NCBI RefSeq assembly: GCF_029212575.1
Contig: NZ_JARGPK010000091.1
Span: 18,372-82,371, forward strand
DNA: 64,000 nt
Origin: Antarcticimicrobium sp.
Lineage (GTDB): Bacteria; Pseudomonadota; Alphaproteobacteria; Rhodobacterales; Rhodobacteraceae
Reading direction: 5' to 3'
In this document: positions 35,352-43,564 of the stretch, piece by piece
Position numbering within the stretch: position 1 is the stretch's first letter
Layout: every line of letters starts with the position of its first letter
Notes under the pieces: generated by a model
What the model saw: the letters and a program-made list of their open reading frames with translations, nothing else
Told to the model about the DNA's origin: nothing
Database searches by the model: none
Translations under genes and position numbers: made by a program

Positions 35352-35933
35352 ATGAAAACAGTCATTCAGGCCACCGTGGCCGCCCTCGCTCTCGCTGCCG
35401 TTTCGGCGACGGCCAGCTTTGCCGGGCCGCTGAAACTCAGCCCGGCCAACCCGCAGCCCGGGGGGCTGCGCGGCGGCCTCTCGGTCAGCTACGCCTATTC
35501 CGAGCAGGACATCCGCACCCTCACCGATGCCGGCCGCGCCCTGCGCGGCGGGGCCCAGCCCGGCCCGGCCCTGCGCGGGCTGGATTACCGCGATACCAAC
35601 CCCGGCCAGCCAACCCTTACCTCCAAGCGGGACGAGAACGTCGCGGCATCGATCCGGGGTTTTATCCGCTTCGACGCCCCGGGGGTCTACGAGGTGGATT
35701 TCTACACCAACGACGGGCTCGACGCCCAGATCGGCGGCCAGCGCGTGGGGTTCTTCGACGGGCGACAGGCCTGCGACAGCACCTATGTGACCGAGGTCGA
35801 GGTGCCGCAGGCCGGCTGGTACGACTTCGAGGCGACCTATTTCAACCGGCTCAACACCTCCTGCCTGATGATGCGCCGGGCCAAGAAGGGCAAGCCGCTG
35901 AAATGGGTGCCCAACGACATATTCGGCCACTAG
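35352..35933 (+). CDS. Secreted PA14-like domain protein
   Basis: 193 aa. A Sec signal peptide covers about residues 1-24 with cleavage after SFA. The mature protein is one PA14-like beta-sandwich (GLRGGLSVSYAYSE..., IRGFIRFDAPGVYEVDFYTNDGLDAQIGGQRV, AGWYDFEATYFN), a fold usually binding glycans. Two cysteines in the second half may form a disulfide. Likely periplasmic or surface-exposed; partner unknown. It converges, with a 4-base overlap, on the racemase-like gene. Confidence 0.8.
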   Translation: MKTVIQATVAALALAAVSATASFAGPLKLSPANPQPGGLRGGLSVSYAYSEQDIRTLTDAGRALRGGAQPGPALRGLDYRDTNPGQPTLTSKRDENVAASIRGFIRFDAPGVYEVDFYTNDGLDAQIGGQRVGFFDGRQACDSTYVTEVEVPQAGWYDFEATYFNRLNTSCLMMRRAKKGKPLKWVPNDIFGH

Positions 35934-36553
35934 CCTCCGGTCAGACCCAGCGCCGCCCGCAGCGCCGTCTCCGGCGAGGTCAGCACCGGCACGTCCGCCG
36001 CGACATGCGCCGCCGCCCCGGCCATCGAGGCCTGCGCCAGCACCGCGCAGCCGGTGTCGGGCGCCTCGCGCAGCGCCGCCGCCACCCGCCCGGCAATGGC
36101 GCGGGCAAAGCCGTCGGTATCGTCCGCCTCGAACAGCGGCCAGAGGTCGGTGAGGTCCAGCATCCGGATCTCCTGGCGCTGGCCCGCCGCCTCCTGCGCT
36201 GCCGCCAGCAGAGCACGCGAGGCCGCCCGGGTGCTCTGCAGGCAATAGACCAGCAGCACCGGCCCGCCGATCCGCGCCGCCTGCGCCATCATCGGCGCGT
36301 CGATGCGAACGGCGCCCGCTGCCCCCGCCACCGGCCCCAGCGTGGTGCAGCTGCACAGCACCTGACCGGGGACATCGGCGATCGTTTTCGCGATCTCATC
36401 CGCCAGATCGGCACCGATCCCATCCTGCGCCCGCGCCAGCCAGTCGGGCCGCACCACATGGGACAACCGCGCCCCCAGCGCGATGCGCGCCGCCAGCGCG
36501 TCGAATGTGGCACGATGCACATCGGCTGTATGCAGGAGTGTCAGCTCGGTCAT
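35930..36553 (-). CDS. Aspartate/glutamate racemase family protein
   Basis: 207 aa. The family's first catalytic Cys lies in VLCSCTTLGPVAG near residue 66, and a second, at CAVLAQASM near residue 170, matches the position of the second catalytic cysteine. Members racemise Asp, Glu or hydantoins, or isomerise maleate. The region around it holds D-glutamate genes, which suggests, without proving, a D-amino-acid role. Confidence 0.75.
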   Translation of the reverse strand: MTELTLLHTADVHRATFDALAARIALGARLSHVVRPDWLARAQDGIGADLADEIAKTIADVPGQVLCSCTTLGPVAGAAGAVRIDAPMMAQAARIGGPVLLVYCLQSTRAASRALLAAAQEAAGQRQEIRMLDLTDLWPLFEADDTDGFARAIAGRVAAALREAPDTGCAVLAQASMAGAAAHVAADVPVLTSPETALRAALGLTGG

Positions 36554-36616
36554 GGTATCCTCACTGAAAAGGGGCGCCCGAGGCGCCCCTGAAATTGTGT
36601 TCCGATCGCGGCGTCC

Positions 36617-37576
36617 TCAGCGTCCCGCGATCATCTCGGACTGGCGCACGATCACCTCGGCCTGCTTGATGCTGGCGATATCCACCAGCCGGCCCTTGTA
36701 GACGGTCGCGCCCTCGCCGCGCGCCTTGGCCTCTTCCATCGCGGCGAGGATCTCGCGCGCCTCGGCCACCGCCGCCTCGGACGGCGTGAACACCTCGTTG
36801 GCCAGTGCCACCTGCTTGGGGTGGATCGCCCATTTGCCGACCATGCCCAGCGTGGCCGAGCGCAGCGCCTGCGCGCGGAACCCCTCGTCGTCGCTGAAAT
36901 CGCCATAGGGGCCGTCCACCGGCAGCACCCCGTGGGTGCGGCAGGCGGCGACGATGGCGGTCTGCGCCCAGTGCCACGGGTCCGACCAGTGCTTCTGCCC
37001 CGCGTGCAGCATGTAATAGTTTTCCTGCGTGCCGCCGATGCCGGTGGTCTGCATCCCCATCGAGGCGGCGAAATCCGCCGCGCCAAGGCTCATCGCCACC
37101 AGACGGGGGCTGGCGGCGGCGATCTCTTCCACATGGGCGATGCCGGCCGCGCTCTCGATGATGACCTCGAAGTTGATCTTCTTGGTTCGGCCCTTGGCGG
37201 TTTCCACCGCAGTGGCCAGCGCATCCACCGCATAGATGTCGGCGGCACAGCCCACCTTGGGGATCATGATCTGGTCAAGCCGCTCGCCCGCCTGCTCCAG
37301 CAGGTCGACCACGTCGCGGTACCAATAGGGCGTGTCCAGCCCGTTGATCCGCACGCTCAGCGTCTTGGTGCCCCAGTCGATGTCCGAGATCGCCTCGATG
37401 ATATTGGCGCGCGCGGCATCCTTGTCGGTCGGCGCAACCGAATCCTCCAGGTCGAGGTTGATCACGTCGGCGGCGCTCGTCGCCATCTTCTCGAAGATCG
37501 CCGGGCGCGAGCCGGGGCCGAACAACTGGCAACGGTTGGGGCGCGCGGGGGCGGCGGGCTGGATGCGGAAGCTCAT
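36617..37576 (-). CDS. mcl1: L-malyl-CoA/beta-methylmalyl-CoA lyase
   Basis: 319 aa. Near-identical by eye to the Rhodobacter sphaeroides Mcl1 sequence, starting MSFRIQPAAPARPNRCQLFGPGSRP (quoted in pieces) and including NLDLEDSV near residue 40, RINGLDTPYWYRDVVDL near residue 76 and the metal-binding Glu in FEVIIESAAGIAHVEE near residue 138. It cleaves L-malyl-CoA to glyoxylate and acetyl-CoA and beta-methylmalyl-CoA to glyoxylate and propionyl-CoA, in the ethylmalonyl-CoA pathway. Start at 37576 was set by homology. It is divergent from dgcN. Confidence 0.95.
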   Translation of the reverse strand: MSFRIQPAAPARPNRCQLFGPGSRPAIFEKMATSAADVINLDLEDSVAPTDKDAARANIIEAISDIDWGTKTLSVRINGLDTPYWYRDVVDLLEQAGERLDQIMIPKVGCAADIYAVDALATAVETAKGRTKKINFEVIIESAAGIAHVEEIAAASPRLVAMSLGAADFAASMGMQTTGIGGTQENYYMLHAGQKHWSDPWHWAQTAIVAACRTHGVLPVDGPYGDFSDDEGFRAQALRSATLGMVGKWAIHPKQVALANEVFTPSEAAVAEAREILAAMEEAKARGEGATVYKGRLVDIASIKQAEVIVRQSEMIAGR

Positions 37577-37848
37577 GTCACTACTCTCCGGGTAAGGATA
37601 TTGCGGATTTTCAGTCTCAGGGCGTATTAAATTGCGCCGCCACCTGCAAGGGAATTGTGCAGTCGCAGCATTGCCGCCCCGGCCCGGCGCGATCCACCGC
37701 CGCCGGACCGGAACGCTGCGCAATTCTTCGGCGCTTCCCGCGCCCTTGCGAAGAATCTTCTCGGAACCGGGCAAATGGGCGTGGAAAACGCGATACATTC
37801 CGCCCCGCCTTCCGATAGTTTTCGCGGGAATCAAAGGAGACATGCGCG

Positions 37849-38850
37849 ATGATCGAGACACCGTATCTGCTGTTCCTGGGCGACGCGCCCGATCAACTGG
37901 CCGCCAAGGTCGCCCAGGGGATCAAAGACTGGCGCCCCGAGAACGCCGTCGGCCAGTTCCGCATGGAGGGCTGCAAGGCCGATCTCGGCCTGCCCGACAT
38001 GGATCTCGCCGCTGCCAAGGCCGCCGGCGCCAAGACGCTGGTGATCGGCGTCGCCAACCGCGGCGGGGTGATCAGCCGGGCCTGGAAAAAGGTGCTGATC
38101 GCGGCACTGGAAGAGGGCTTCGACCTCGCCTCCGGGCTGCACAACCTGCTGCGCGACGAAGCCGATCTCGTGGCGGTGGCCGAGGCCACCGGCCGCGCCC
38201 TGCACGACGTGCGCGTGCCCGAGGTCGAATATCCGATCGCCAATGGCGTCAAGCGCAGCGGCAAGCGCGTGCTCGCCGTCGGCACCGACTGCTCGGTCGG
38301 CAAGATGTACACCGCGCTGGCGCTGGATACCGCGATGCGCGAGCGCGGCATGAAATCCACCTTCCGCGCCACCGGCCAGACCGGCATCCTGATCACCGGC
38401 GACGGCGTGCCCCTCGATGCGGTGGTGGCCGATTTCATGGCCGGTTCCATCGAATGGCTGACGCCCGACAACGACGCCGATCACTGGGACATCATCGAGG
38501 GGCAGGGCAGCCTGTTCCACGTCTCCTTTTCCGGCGTGACCATGGCGCTGATCCACGGCGGCCAGCCCGACGCGCTGATCCTGTGCCATGAACCGACCCG
38601 CGCCCACATGCGCGGCCTGCCTGGCTACACCCTGCCCACGCTCGAGGTGCTGCGCGATACGGCCCTGCCGCTGGCGCAGGTCGCCAACCCGGCCTGCCAG
38701 GTGGTCGGCATCGCGGTCAACACCCAGCACATGTCGCGGGATGAGGCGACGGCCTATCTGACCGATCTGGAAGCCGAAATGGGCCTGCCCGCCACCGACC
38801 CCTACCGCTTCGGCGCCGGGAAACTGGCCGAGGCGCTGGCGGCGCTGTAA
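37849..38850 (+). CDS. dgcN: D-glutamate N-acetyltransferase DgcN (DUF1611 family)
   Basis: 333 aa. The N-terminal domain begins YLLFLGDAPDQLAAKVAQGI and the C-terminal P-loop-like domain has VGTDCSVGKMYTALALD near residue 141 and GQTGILITGDGVPLD near residue 180. DgcN acetylates D-glutamate, the first step of the DgcN-DgcA route. An AAAGGAG ribosome site precedes it. It is followed by a hairpin and then dgcA, and is divergent from mcl1. Confidence 0.88.
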   Translation: MIETPYLLFLGDAPDQLAAKVAQGIKDWRPENAVGQFRMEGCKADLGLPDMDLAAAKAAGAKTLVIGVANRGGVISRAWKKVLIAALEEGFDLASGLHNLLRDEADLVAVAEATGRALHDVRVPEVEYPIANGVKRSGKRVLAVGTDCSVGKMYTALALDTAMRERGMKSTFRATGQTGILITGDGVPLDAVVADFMAGSIEWLTPDNDADHWDIIEGQGSLFHVSFSGVTMALIHGGQPDALILCHEPTRAHMRGLPGYTLPTLEVLRDTALPLAQVANPACQVVGIAVNTQHMSRDEATAYLTDLEAEMGLPATDPYRFGAGKLAEALAAL

Positions 38851-38886
38851 GCCGGAGAAACCCGGCCCGTCACCGCAAAGGAAAAA

Positions 38887-38918
38887 GGGGCACGGCAGGC
38901 CATGCGTCACCGTGCCCC
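38887..38918 (+). other. Stem-loop between dgcN and dgcA
   Basis: GGGGCACGG at 38887-38895 pairs with CCGTGCCCC at 38910-38918, a perfect 9-base stem with a 14-base loop. It lies in the 81-base gap between dgcN and dgcA and has no T run, so it is not a standard terminator. It could set the relative expression of the two genes or protect the mRNA end. Confidence 0.7.
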
Positions 38919-38931
38919 AAGGGAGAACACC

Positions 38932-39897
38932 ATGTCCATCGAGGTCACCCGCGACGTCTTCAAGCTCGCCCAGGTCTTCACCATAAGCCGCGGTTCGCGG
39001 ACCGAGGCGCGGGTGCTGACCGCCCATGTCACCCGCGACGGCATCACCGGGCGCGGCGAATGCGTGCCCTACGCCCGCTACGACGAGACGCTCGATTCGG
39101 TCGAGGCCGAGATTCGCAGCCTGCCCGCCGATGTGACCCGCGCCGCCCTGCAGGACCTGCTGTCCGCCGGGGCCGCCCGCAACGCCGTCGATTGCGCGCT
39201 GTGGGATCTCGAGGCCAAGAAAGCTGGCAAGCGCGTCTGGGATCTGGCCGGTCTGCCCGAACCGGGCCCGGAAATCACCGCCTATACCCTGTCGCTCGAC
39301 ACCCCCGAGGCGATGCTGGCTCAGGCGCGGAAGAACGCCCATCGCCCGCTCTTGAAGATCAAGCTCGGCACGCCCGACGACATGCCCCGGCTCGAGGCGG
39401 TGCGCCAGGGCGCGCCCGAGGCCCGCATCATCATCGACGCGAACGAGGGCTGGTCGGCGCCGGTTTACGCAGACCTCACCCCGCACCTGCTGCGCCTCGG
39501 TGTCGAGCTGGTCGAACAGCCGCTTCCGGCGGGCGAGGATGACGCGCTGATCGGCATCGACCGCCCCATTCCCGTCTGCGCCGACGAGAGCTGCCACGAC
39601 CGCGCCAGCCTGCCGGGCCTCAAGGGCAAGTACGACGTGGTCAACATCAAGCTCGACAAGACCGGCGGGCTGACCGAGGCGCTGAAACTGCGCGACGCGG
39701 CGCTGGCCGAGGGCTATGACGTCATGGTCGGCTGCATGGTCGGCTCCTCGCTGGCCATGGCGCCGGCGACGCTGGTGGCGCAGGGCGCGCGCGTGGTGGA
39801 TCTTGACGGCCCGCTGCTTCTGGCCGAAGACCGCACAGAACCGCTGATTTTCGACGACAAGGGCGTGCACCCCCCCGTGGCCGCCCTCTGGGGCTGA
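38932..39897 (+). CDS. dgcA: N-acetyl-D-glutamate racemase DgcA (enolase superfamily)
   Basis: 321 aa from the ATG at 38932 with GGGAGA upstream. It is an enolase-superfamily protein of the muconate/epimerase subgroup: KIKLGT near residue 139 gives the catalytic Lys, IIDANEGW near residue 165 and the ELVEQPL near residue 190 give metal ligands, and DESCHD near residue 220 and NIKLDKTGGL near residue 240 give the third ligand and the second Lys. DgcA racemises N-acetyl-D-Glu to the L-form for deacetylation. It follows dgcN. Confidence 0.87.
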   Translation: MSIEVTRDVFKLAQVFTISRGSRTEARVLTAHVTRDGITGRGECVPYARYDETLDSVEAEIRSLPADVTRAALQDLLSAGAARNAVDCALWDLEAKKAGKRVWDLAGLPEPGPEITAYTLSLDTPEAMLAQARKNAHRPLLKIKLGTPDDMPRLEAVRQGAPEARIIIDANEGWSAPVYADLTPHLLRLGVELVEQPLPAGEDDALIGIDRPIPVCADESCHDRASLPGLKGKYDVVNIKLDKTGGLTEALKLRDAALAEGYDVMVGCMVGSSLAMAPATLVAQGARVVDLDGPLLLAEDRTEPLIFDDKGVHPPVAALWG

Positions 39898-39950
39898 CGG
39901 TCGCGGCACGACATTCGGGCGGCGCCCGAGGAAACAAGAAGGATGATCAC

Positions 39951-40814
39951 ATGACCCGCACCGTATACGTGAACGGAGACTACCTGCCCGAGGACGAGGC
40001 CAAGATCTCGATCTTCGACCGCGCCTTCCTGATGGCCGATGGCGTCTACGAGGTGACCAGCGTGCTGGGCGGCAAGCTGATCGACTTCGACGGCCACCTC
40101 GCCCGGCTCGAACGCTCGCTGGCCGAGCTCGACATGCAAAAGCCCGCGGCCTTCGACGATCTGCTGGAGATCCACCGCGAACTGGTCGCGCGCAACGACA
40201 TCACCGACGGCCTGGTCTATCTGCAGGTCACCCGCGGCTCGGCCGGTGACCGCGATTTCGCCTTCCCCGACCCTGAGCAGGTCAAACCCACCCTGGTGCT
40301 CTTCACCCAGTCCAAGCCCGGCCTCGCCGACAGCCCGGCGGCCCGGACCGGCATCAAGGTGATCTCGATCGACGACATCCGCTGGGGCCGCCGCGACATC
40401 AAGACTACCCAGCTGCTCTATCCCTCGATGGGCAAGATGATGGCGAAAAAGGCCGGCGCCGACGACGCCTGGCTGGTCGAGGACGGCTTCGTCACCGAGG
40501 GCACCTCGAATAACGCCTATATCGTCAAGGGCAACCGGATCATCACCCGCGCGCTGTCGAACGACATCCTGCATGGTATCACCCGCGCCGCCGTGCTGCG
40601 CTTTGCCCGCGAGGCGCAGATGGAGGTCGAGGAGCGCAGCTTTACCATCGACGAGGCGAAACAGGCCGACGAGGCCTTCATCACCTCGGCCTCGCAATTC
40701 GTCATGCCGGTGGTCGGGATCGACGGCGCCCAACTGGGCGACGGCACCCCGGGCAAGGTCGCCCCCCGCCTGCGCGAGATCTACCTGGACGAAAGCCGCA
40801 AGGTCGCGATCTGA
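39951..40814 (+). CDS. D-amino-acid transaminase
   Basis: 287 aa, PLP fold type IV. The early DRAFLMADGVYEVTSV near residue 18 and the EDGFVTEGTSNNAYIVK segment near residue 178 are characteristic of D-alanine transaminases, with the PLP Lys in KTTQLLYPSMGKMMAKK (the first Lys, near residue 147). It interconverts D-Ala/D-Glu and 2-oxo acids. It is 53 bases after dgcA, so a D-amino-acid catabolic unit is likely. A GC-rich hairpin follows. Confidence 0.88.
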   Translation: MTRTVYVNGDYLPEDEAKISIFDRAFLMADGVYEVTSVLGGKLIDFDGHLARLERSLAELDMQKPAAFDDLLEIHRELVARNDITDGLVYLQVTRGSAGDRDFAFPDPEQVKPTLVLFTQSKPGLADSPAARTGIKVISIDDIRWGRRDIKTTQLLYPSMGKMMAKKAGADDAWLVEDGFVTEGTSNNAYIVKGNRIITRALSNDILHGITRAAVLRFAREAQMEVEERSFTIDEAKQADEAFITSASQFVMPVVGIDGAQLGDGTPGKVAPRLREIYLDESRKVAI

Positions 40815-40837
40815 GCCACCCCCGAGCGACCGGATGC

Positions 40838-40870
40838 GGGCGGTCCCCCCGGGGCCGCCCGTCTTCGTTT
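40838..40870 (+). terminator. Probable terminator after the D-amino-acid operon
   Basis: GGGCGG at 40838-40843 pairs with CCGCCC at 40855-40860 around a C-rich/G-rich loop, followed by a T-rich but not continuous stretch. It lies between the convergent transaminase and dioxygenase genes and could serve both. Confidence 0.5.
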
Positions 40871-41664
40871 CAGCCGAATCGCCAGCTTGACGCGGTGACG
40901 CCGCCGAACACCTCGGTCTGGTGATAGACACAGGCGGCCGGCGCGTCCTCCGCCGCCCCCAGCGCGGCAAAGAGCGGCACAAGGTGATCCTCCTGCGCGT
41001 GGCACTCCCGCGCATGGGGCGCGCTTTCCCAATCCAGGATCGCCGCCGTCCGCGCCTCCGGTTCCCGCGCCAGCGCCTCGCCCAGCCAGGCGTCGAACGC
41101 CGCCGAGGGCACCCGCGCCTGCGGCCCGAACCGTGCCAGGTTGTGATAGCTCAGGCCCGACCCCACGATCAGCACCCCCTGATCGCGCAGCGGCGCCAGC
41201 GCCCGCCCCAGCGCCATGTGCTGCGCCGGATCATAGCCATGGCGCATCGACACCTGGAACAGCGGCACATCGGCCTCGGGGTACATCACCGCCATCGGCA
41301 CGAAACAGCCGTGATCGAACCCCATCTCACCGTCCAGCCGGGTGGGCAGCCCCGCCGCCGTGATCATCCCCGCCACTTTTTCGGCCAGCGCCGGCGCGCC
41401 CGGCGCGGCATATTCGATCTCATAGGTATGGGCCGGGAAGTTGAAATAATCGTAAACCATCTTCGGCCGCGCCGCGTGCATCATCGCGAATGCGTCGCTC
41501 TCCCAATGGCCCGAGATCATCAGAACCGCCTCGGGCCGCACCCCGATCTCGCCCGGCATCGCCGCCAGAGACCGCGCCAGCGGCGCCAGTTGTTTCGCCA
41601 TCTGCGGCATCCACGGCCAGGGCCCGCCCCCGTGCGAGATGAAATAGCTAGGTAGGCGCCTCAT
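40870..41664 (-). CDS. DODA-type extradiol aromatic ring-opening dioxygenase
   Basis: 264 aa from Met at 41664. The likely metal ligands are His in SHGGGPW near residue 10, His in MISGHWESD near residue 48, His in FDHGCFVPM near residue 117 and a late His in the SYHN/CHAQEDHLVPLF segment near residue 220. This is the YgiD/DOPA 4,5-dioxygenase group of class III extradiol dioxygenases, which use Zn or Fe. The substrate is unknown. Confidence 0.87.
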   Translation of the reverse strand: MRRLPSYFISHGGGPWPWMPQMAKQLAPLARSLAAMPGEIGVRPEAVLMISGHWESDAFAMMHAARPKMVYDYFNFPAHTYEIEYAAPGAPALAEKVAGMITAAGLPTRLDGEMGFDHGCFVPMAVMYPEADVPLFQVSMRHGYDPAQHMALGRALAPLRDQGVLIVGSGLSYHNLARFGPQARVPSAAFDAWLGEALAREPEARTAAILDWESAPHARECHAQEDHLVPLFAALGAAEDAPAACVYHQTEVFGGVTASSWRFG

Positions 41665-42023
41665 GTCGGGCCTTTCGTGCAACCGGATCGCTTTCCACCA
41701 CGATACCGCCCCGCGTGCGAGGGCGAAAGGCTCCGTCGCGAACAGGGCTTGTGCGCGTCGGGGGGATGGCCGAGGATGCGGTCGCGGTCGCGGTGGCGGA
41801 TCGAATGGCGCGACCGGCGCTACACTGCCGCTAAATCAATTTCGAGCCTATGTCCGCCTTCGTTTTGTCGCCACAATGGAGCACCAAAACATCGGGGATG
41901 GAGCCCGCGAAAGCGACATTCGCCTCACACTTTACGAAGTGCAGGAGGGAACCAAGCCGCCGCAGAAAATCCGCGGTATCCGTCGAAAACACGGCTTAAA
42001 TTCTGGTTTTAGCCCTTACGCGA
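41665..42023. other. Gene-free stretch between the dioxygenase and TIR genes
   Basis: About 360 bases. GC content drops from about 41830 onwards. An open frame can be read on the plus strand but its composition is Arg/Gly-rich and unlike protein. I see no RNA gene or repeat. It is probably the left border of the AT-richer segment that carries the TIR gene. Confidence 0.5.
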
Positions 42024-42755
42024 CTAAGTTGCGACTAATTCGGCGATTTTGGCCGCGACTTCGGCCATTGTCTCTTCAGCAGTGCTCAGACCAGCTCGGG
42101 AAGCTAGTAAGAGGCTGACCTGCTCCAGCTCTTCATATGTCGTTCCATGAACAACTGGGATGAGCCGTTCACGACGGAGGAGCGCTGAAAGCTCCTTGTC
42201 TGCGACGCCTTCAGCGGGGAGGCGTCGTAACATAGCCGGTGTCACCAAAACGATACCGATGCGCGAATTCACCAAGCCTTTGTCGATCGCACGCATCATC
42301 GGCACTCCGAGGCCAAGGTCCTTCTCGCTGAACCACACGCGCACGCCGCACGATTCGAGTAGATCATGCAGTTCTTTCGCCGAGCTTTGCCTGTCATCCC
42401 ATGCATGGCAGAGAAACACGTCACGAAGGTCTGGCTGCGAGACCGCTAGGTTCTCGACGTTTTCCCGAACTGGCGTGAGCGCCTGCACTTGTTCAGGCGT
42501 ATACCACACCGGCGAACCTGCTCCGGACCAACGCGGCTTTGCAGTTCGACGCCCCGAACCGCCGGTGCTCCGACCGCTACTGCTCTTTGAGGAGGAATAT
42601 GAAGGGGACGAGTGTGATTGGTCGCTACTGTAGCCGCCGCCATAACCTCCGTAGTAGCTGGAGCGGGCGTAACGACTCCCGCATGCAGGACAGTTGGCTG
42701 CGGCGGCTGCTGATCGATGCCCTCTTGCTGGAGCAGTGCATCTAGCCATGTCCAT
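42024..42755 (-). CDS. TIR domain-containing protein with N-terminal zinc-ribbon-like and Gly/Ser linker
   Basis: 243 aa with AAGGAGG just before the ATG at 42755. The first 25 residues hold Cys6 and CPAC (zinc-ribbon-like, incomplete), followed by about 50 residues rich in Gly, Ser and Tyr. The TIR domain starts near residue 110 (DVFLCHAWDD), continues with VRVWFSEKDLGLGVPMMRAIDKGL and IGIVLVTPAML, and ends near the C-terminus. The Glu in WFSEKD is at the position usual for NAD-cleaving TIRs. No second defence gene is adjacent. The gene is in DNA AT-richer than its surroundings. A role in anti-phage defence or NAD cleavage is inference. Confidence 0.8.
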   Translation of the reverse strand: MDMARCTAPARGHRSAAAAANCPACGSRYARSSYYGGYGGGYSSDQSHSSPSYSSSKSSSGRSTGGSGRRTAKPRWSGAGSPVWYTPEQVQALTPVRENVENLAVSQPDLRDVFLCHAWDDRQSSAKELHDLLESCGVRVWFSEKDLGLGVPMMRAIDKGLVNSRIGIVLVTPAMLRRLPAEGVADKELSALLRRERLIPVVHGTTYEELEQVSLLLASRAGLSTAEETMAEVAAKIAELVAT

Positions 42756-43076
42756 TCGCCTCCTTCACCACGCCGCAAGTTCGCGGAGAAATTCATGCGT
42801 TTTGCAGCGCGTCAAAATTCCCTAGAAGATTGTATATCGCACGTCATGGGTGATCAAGCCATGTCATCGACAATCTAAAATGGATGTATGCCGCACATCA
42901 TCATTGAAATTGCATCCGATTGTGTCGTCGAAATCAATTTTGGAGACACTTATCACGGCCCCAGTTCGGTCCGGCGAATTTTTCATTCTCCTTCCGCCCT
43001 CAAATCGGCCATTCATTCTTATTGCAGCGAAACCCCGCTTCCCGCCCCACGACCGGAGTTGGGGCAATCGCCGCCC
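42756..43076. other. AT-richer spacer upstream of the TIR gene
   Basis: About 320 bases between the TIR gene and the DUF1244 gene. It contains the promoter region of the leftward TIR gene. Short open frames exist on both strands but none has a ribosome site or recognisable protein character. The part near 42985-43075 looks like decayed intergenic sequence common in this group, which I could not confirm. Confidence 0.5.
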
Positions 43077-43394
43077 TCAGCCCTTCTTCTTCCCGACGTT
43101 CTCCGCAAACGCCGTCTCGAAGGCTGCCTGTTTCTCCGGGTCGGCCTCGGTCTGGTTCTGCGCCTTCCACTGGTCATAAGGCATTCCATAGAACGCCGCG
43201 CGCCCCTCGTCCTTGGTCATCTCGATGCCGCGCGCGTTGGCGGCCTCCTGGTACCAGCGCGACAGGCAGTTGCGGCAGAACCCGGCCAGGTTCATCAGGT
43301 CGATGTTCTGCACGTCGGCGCGGTCCTGCATCAGGTGCTGTTGCAGCCGGCGAAAGGCGGCGGCCTGAAGTTCGATTTCGGTCTGTTGGTCCAT
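43077..43394 (-). CDS. DUF1244 domain-containing protein
   Basis: 105 aa. It matches the DUF1244 family (LMNLAGFCRNCLSRWYQEAA near residue 34, with the CRNC motif; GMPYDQWKAQNQTEA near residue 74). The family occurs mostly in Proteobacteria, and the CxxC suggests metal or redox chemistry. Function unknown. The paired TGTAC repeat lies just upstream of it. Confidence 0.9.
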   Translation of the reverse strand: MDQQTEIELQAAAFRRLQQHLMQDRADVQNIDLMNLAGFCRNCLSRWYQEAANARGIEMTKDEGRAAFYGMPYDQWKAQNQTEADPEKQAAFETAFAENVGKKKG

Positions 43395-43463
43395 CTGCGG
43401 TCTCCCCTGCGGTTTTGCCAGATTTAAGCGCGACGGGCGCCGCTGTCACCCGTCCGGGGGAAA

Positions 43464-43562
43464 TGTACGAAACCGCCCGGAAACTCCCCGATCCCGGCGG
43501 CGGGGCGTCCGGGGGGCGGTGGCGGACTGTACGATACGGGCCGAAAACTCCCCGATCGGGGC
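43464..43562 (+). repeat. Paired 64-base-spaced TGTAC / GAAAACTCC element, locus 2
   Basis: Units start with TGTAC at 43464 and 43528, exactly 64 bases apart, and each carries the (G)AAACTCCCCG core about 15 bases on. The right unit ends in the perfect palindrome CCCCGATCGGGG. The same unit pair occurs at 18148 and 18212. It lies between two leftward genes (N-formylglutamate amidohydrolase and DUF1244). Confidence 0.65.
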
Positions 43563-43564
43563 GT

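Noticed and set aside
37831..39909. Very long minus-strand open frame opposite dgcN and dgcA
   Set aside because: It mirrors two real coding genes and has shadow-type composition.
41665..42023. A plus-strand protein gene near 41663-42118
   Set aside because: It has no ribosome site, overlaps the dioxygenase leader and TIR gene end, and its composition is not protein-like.
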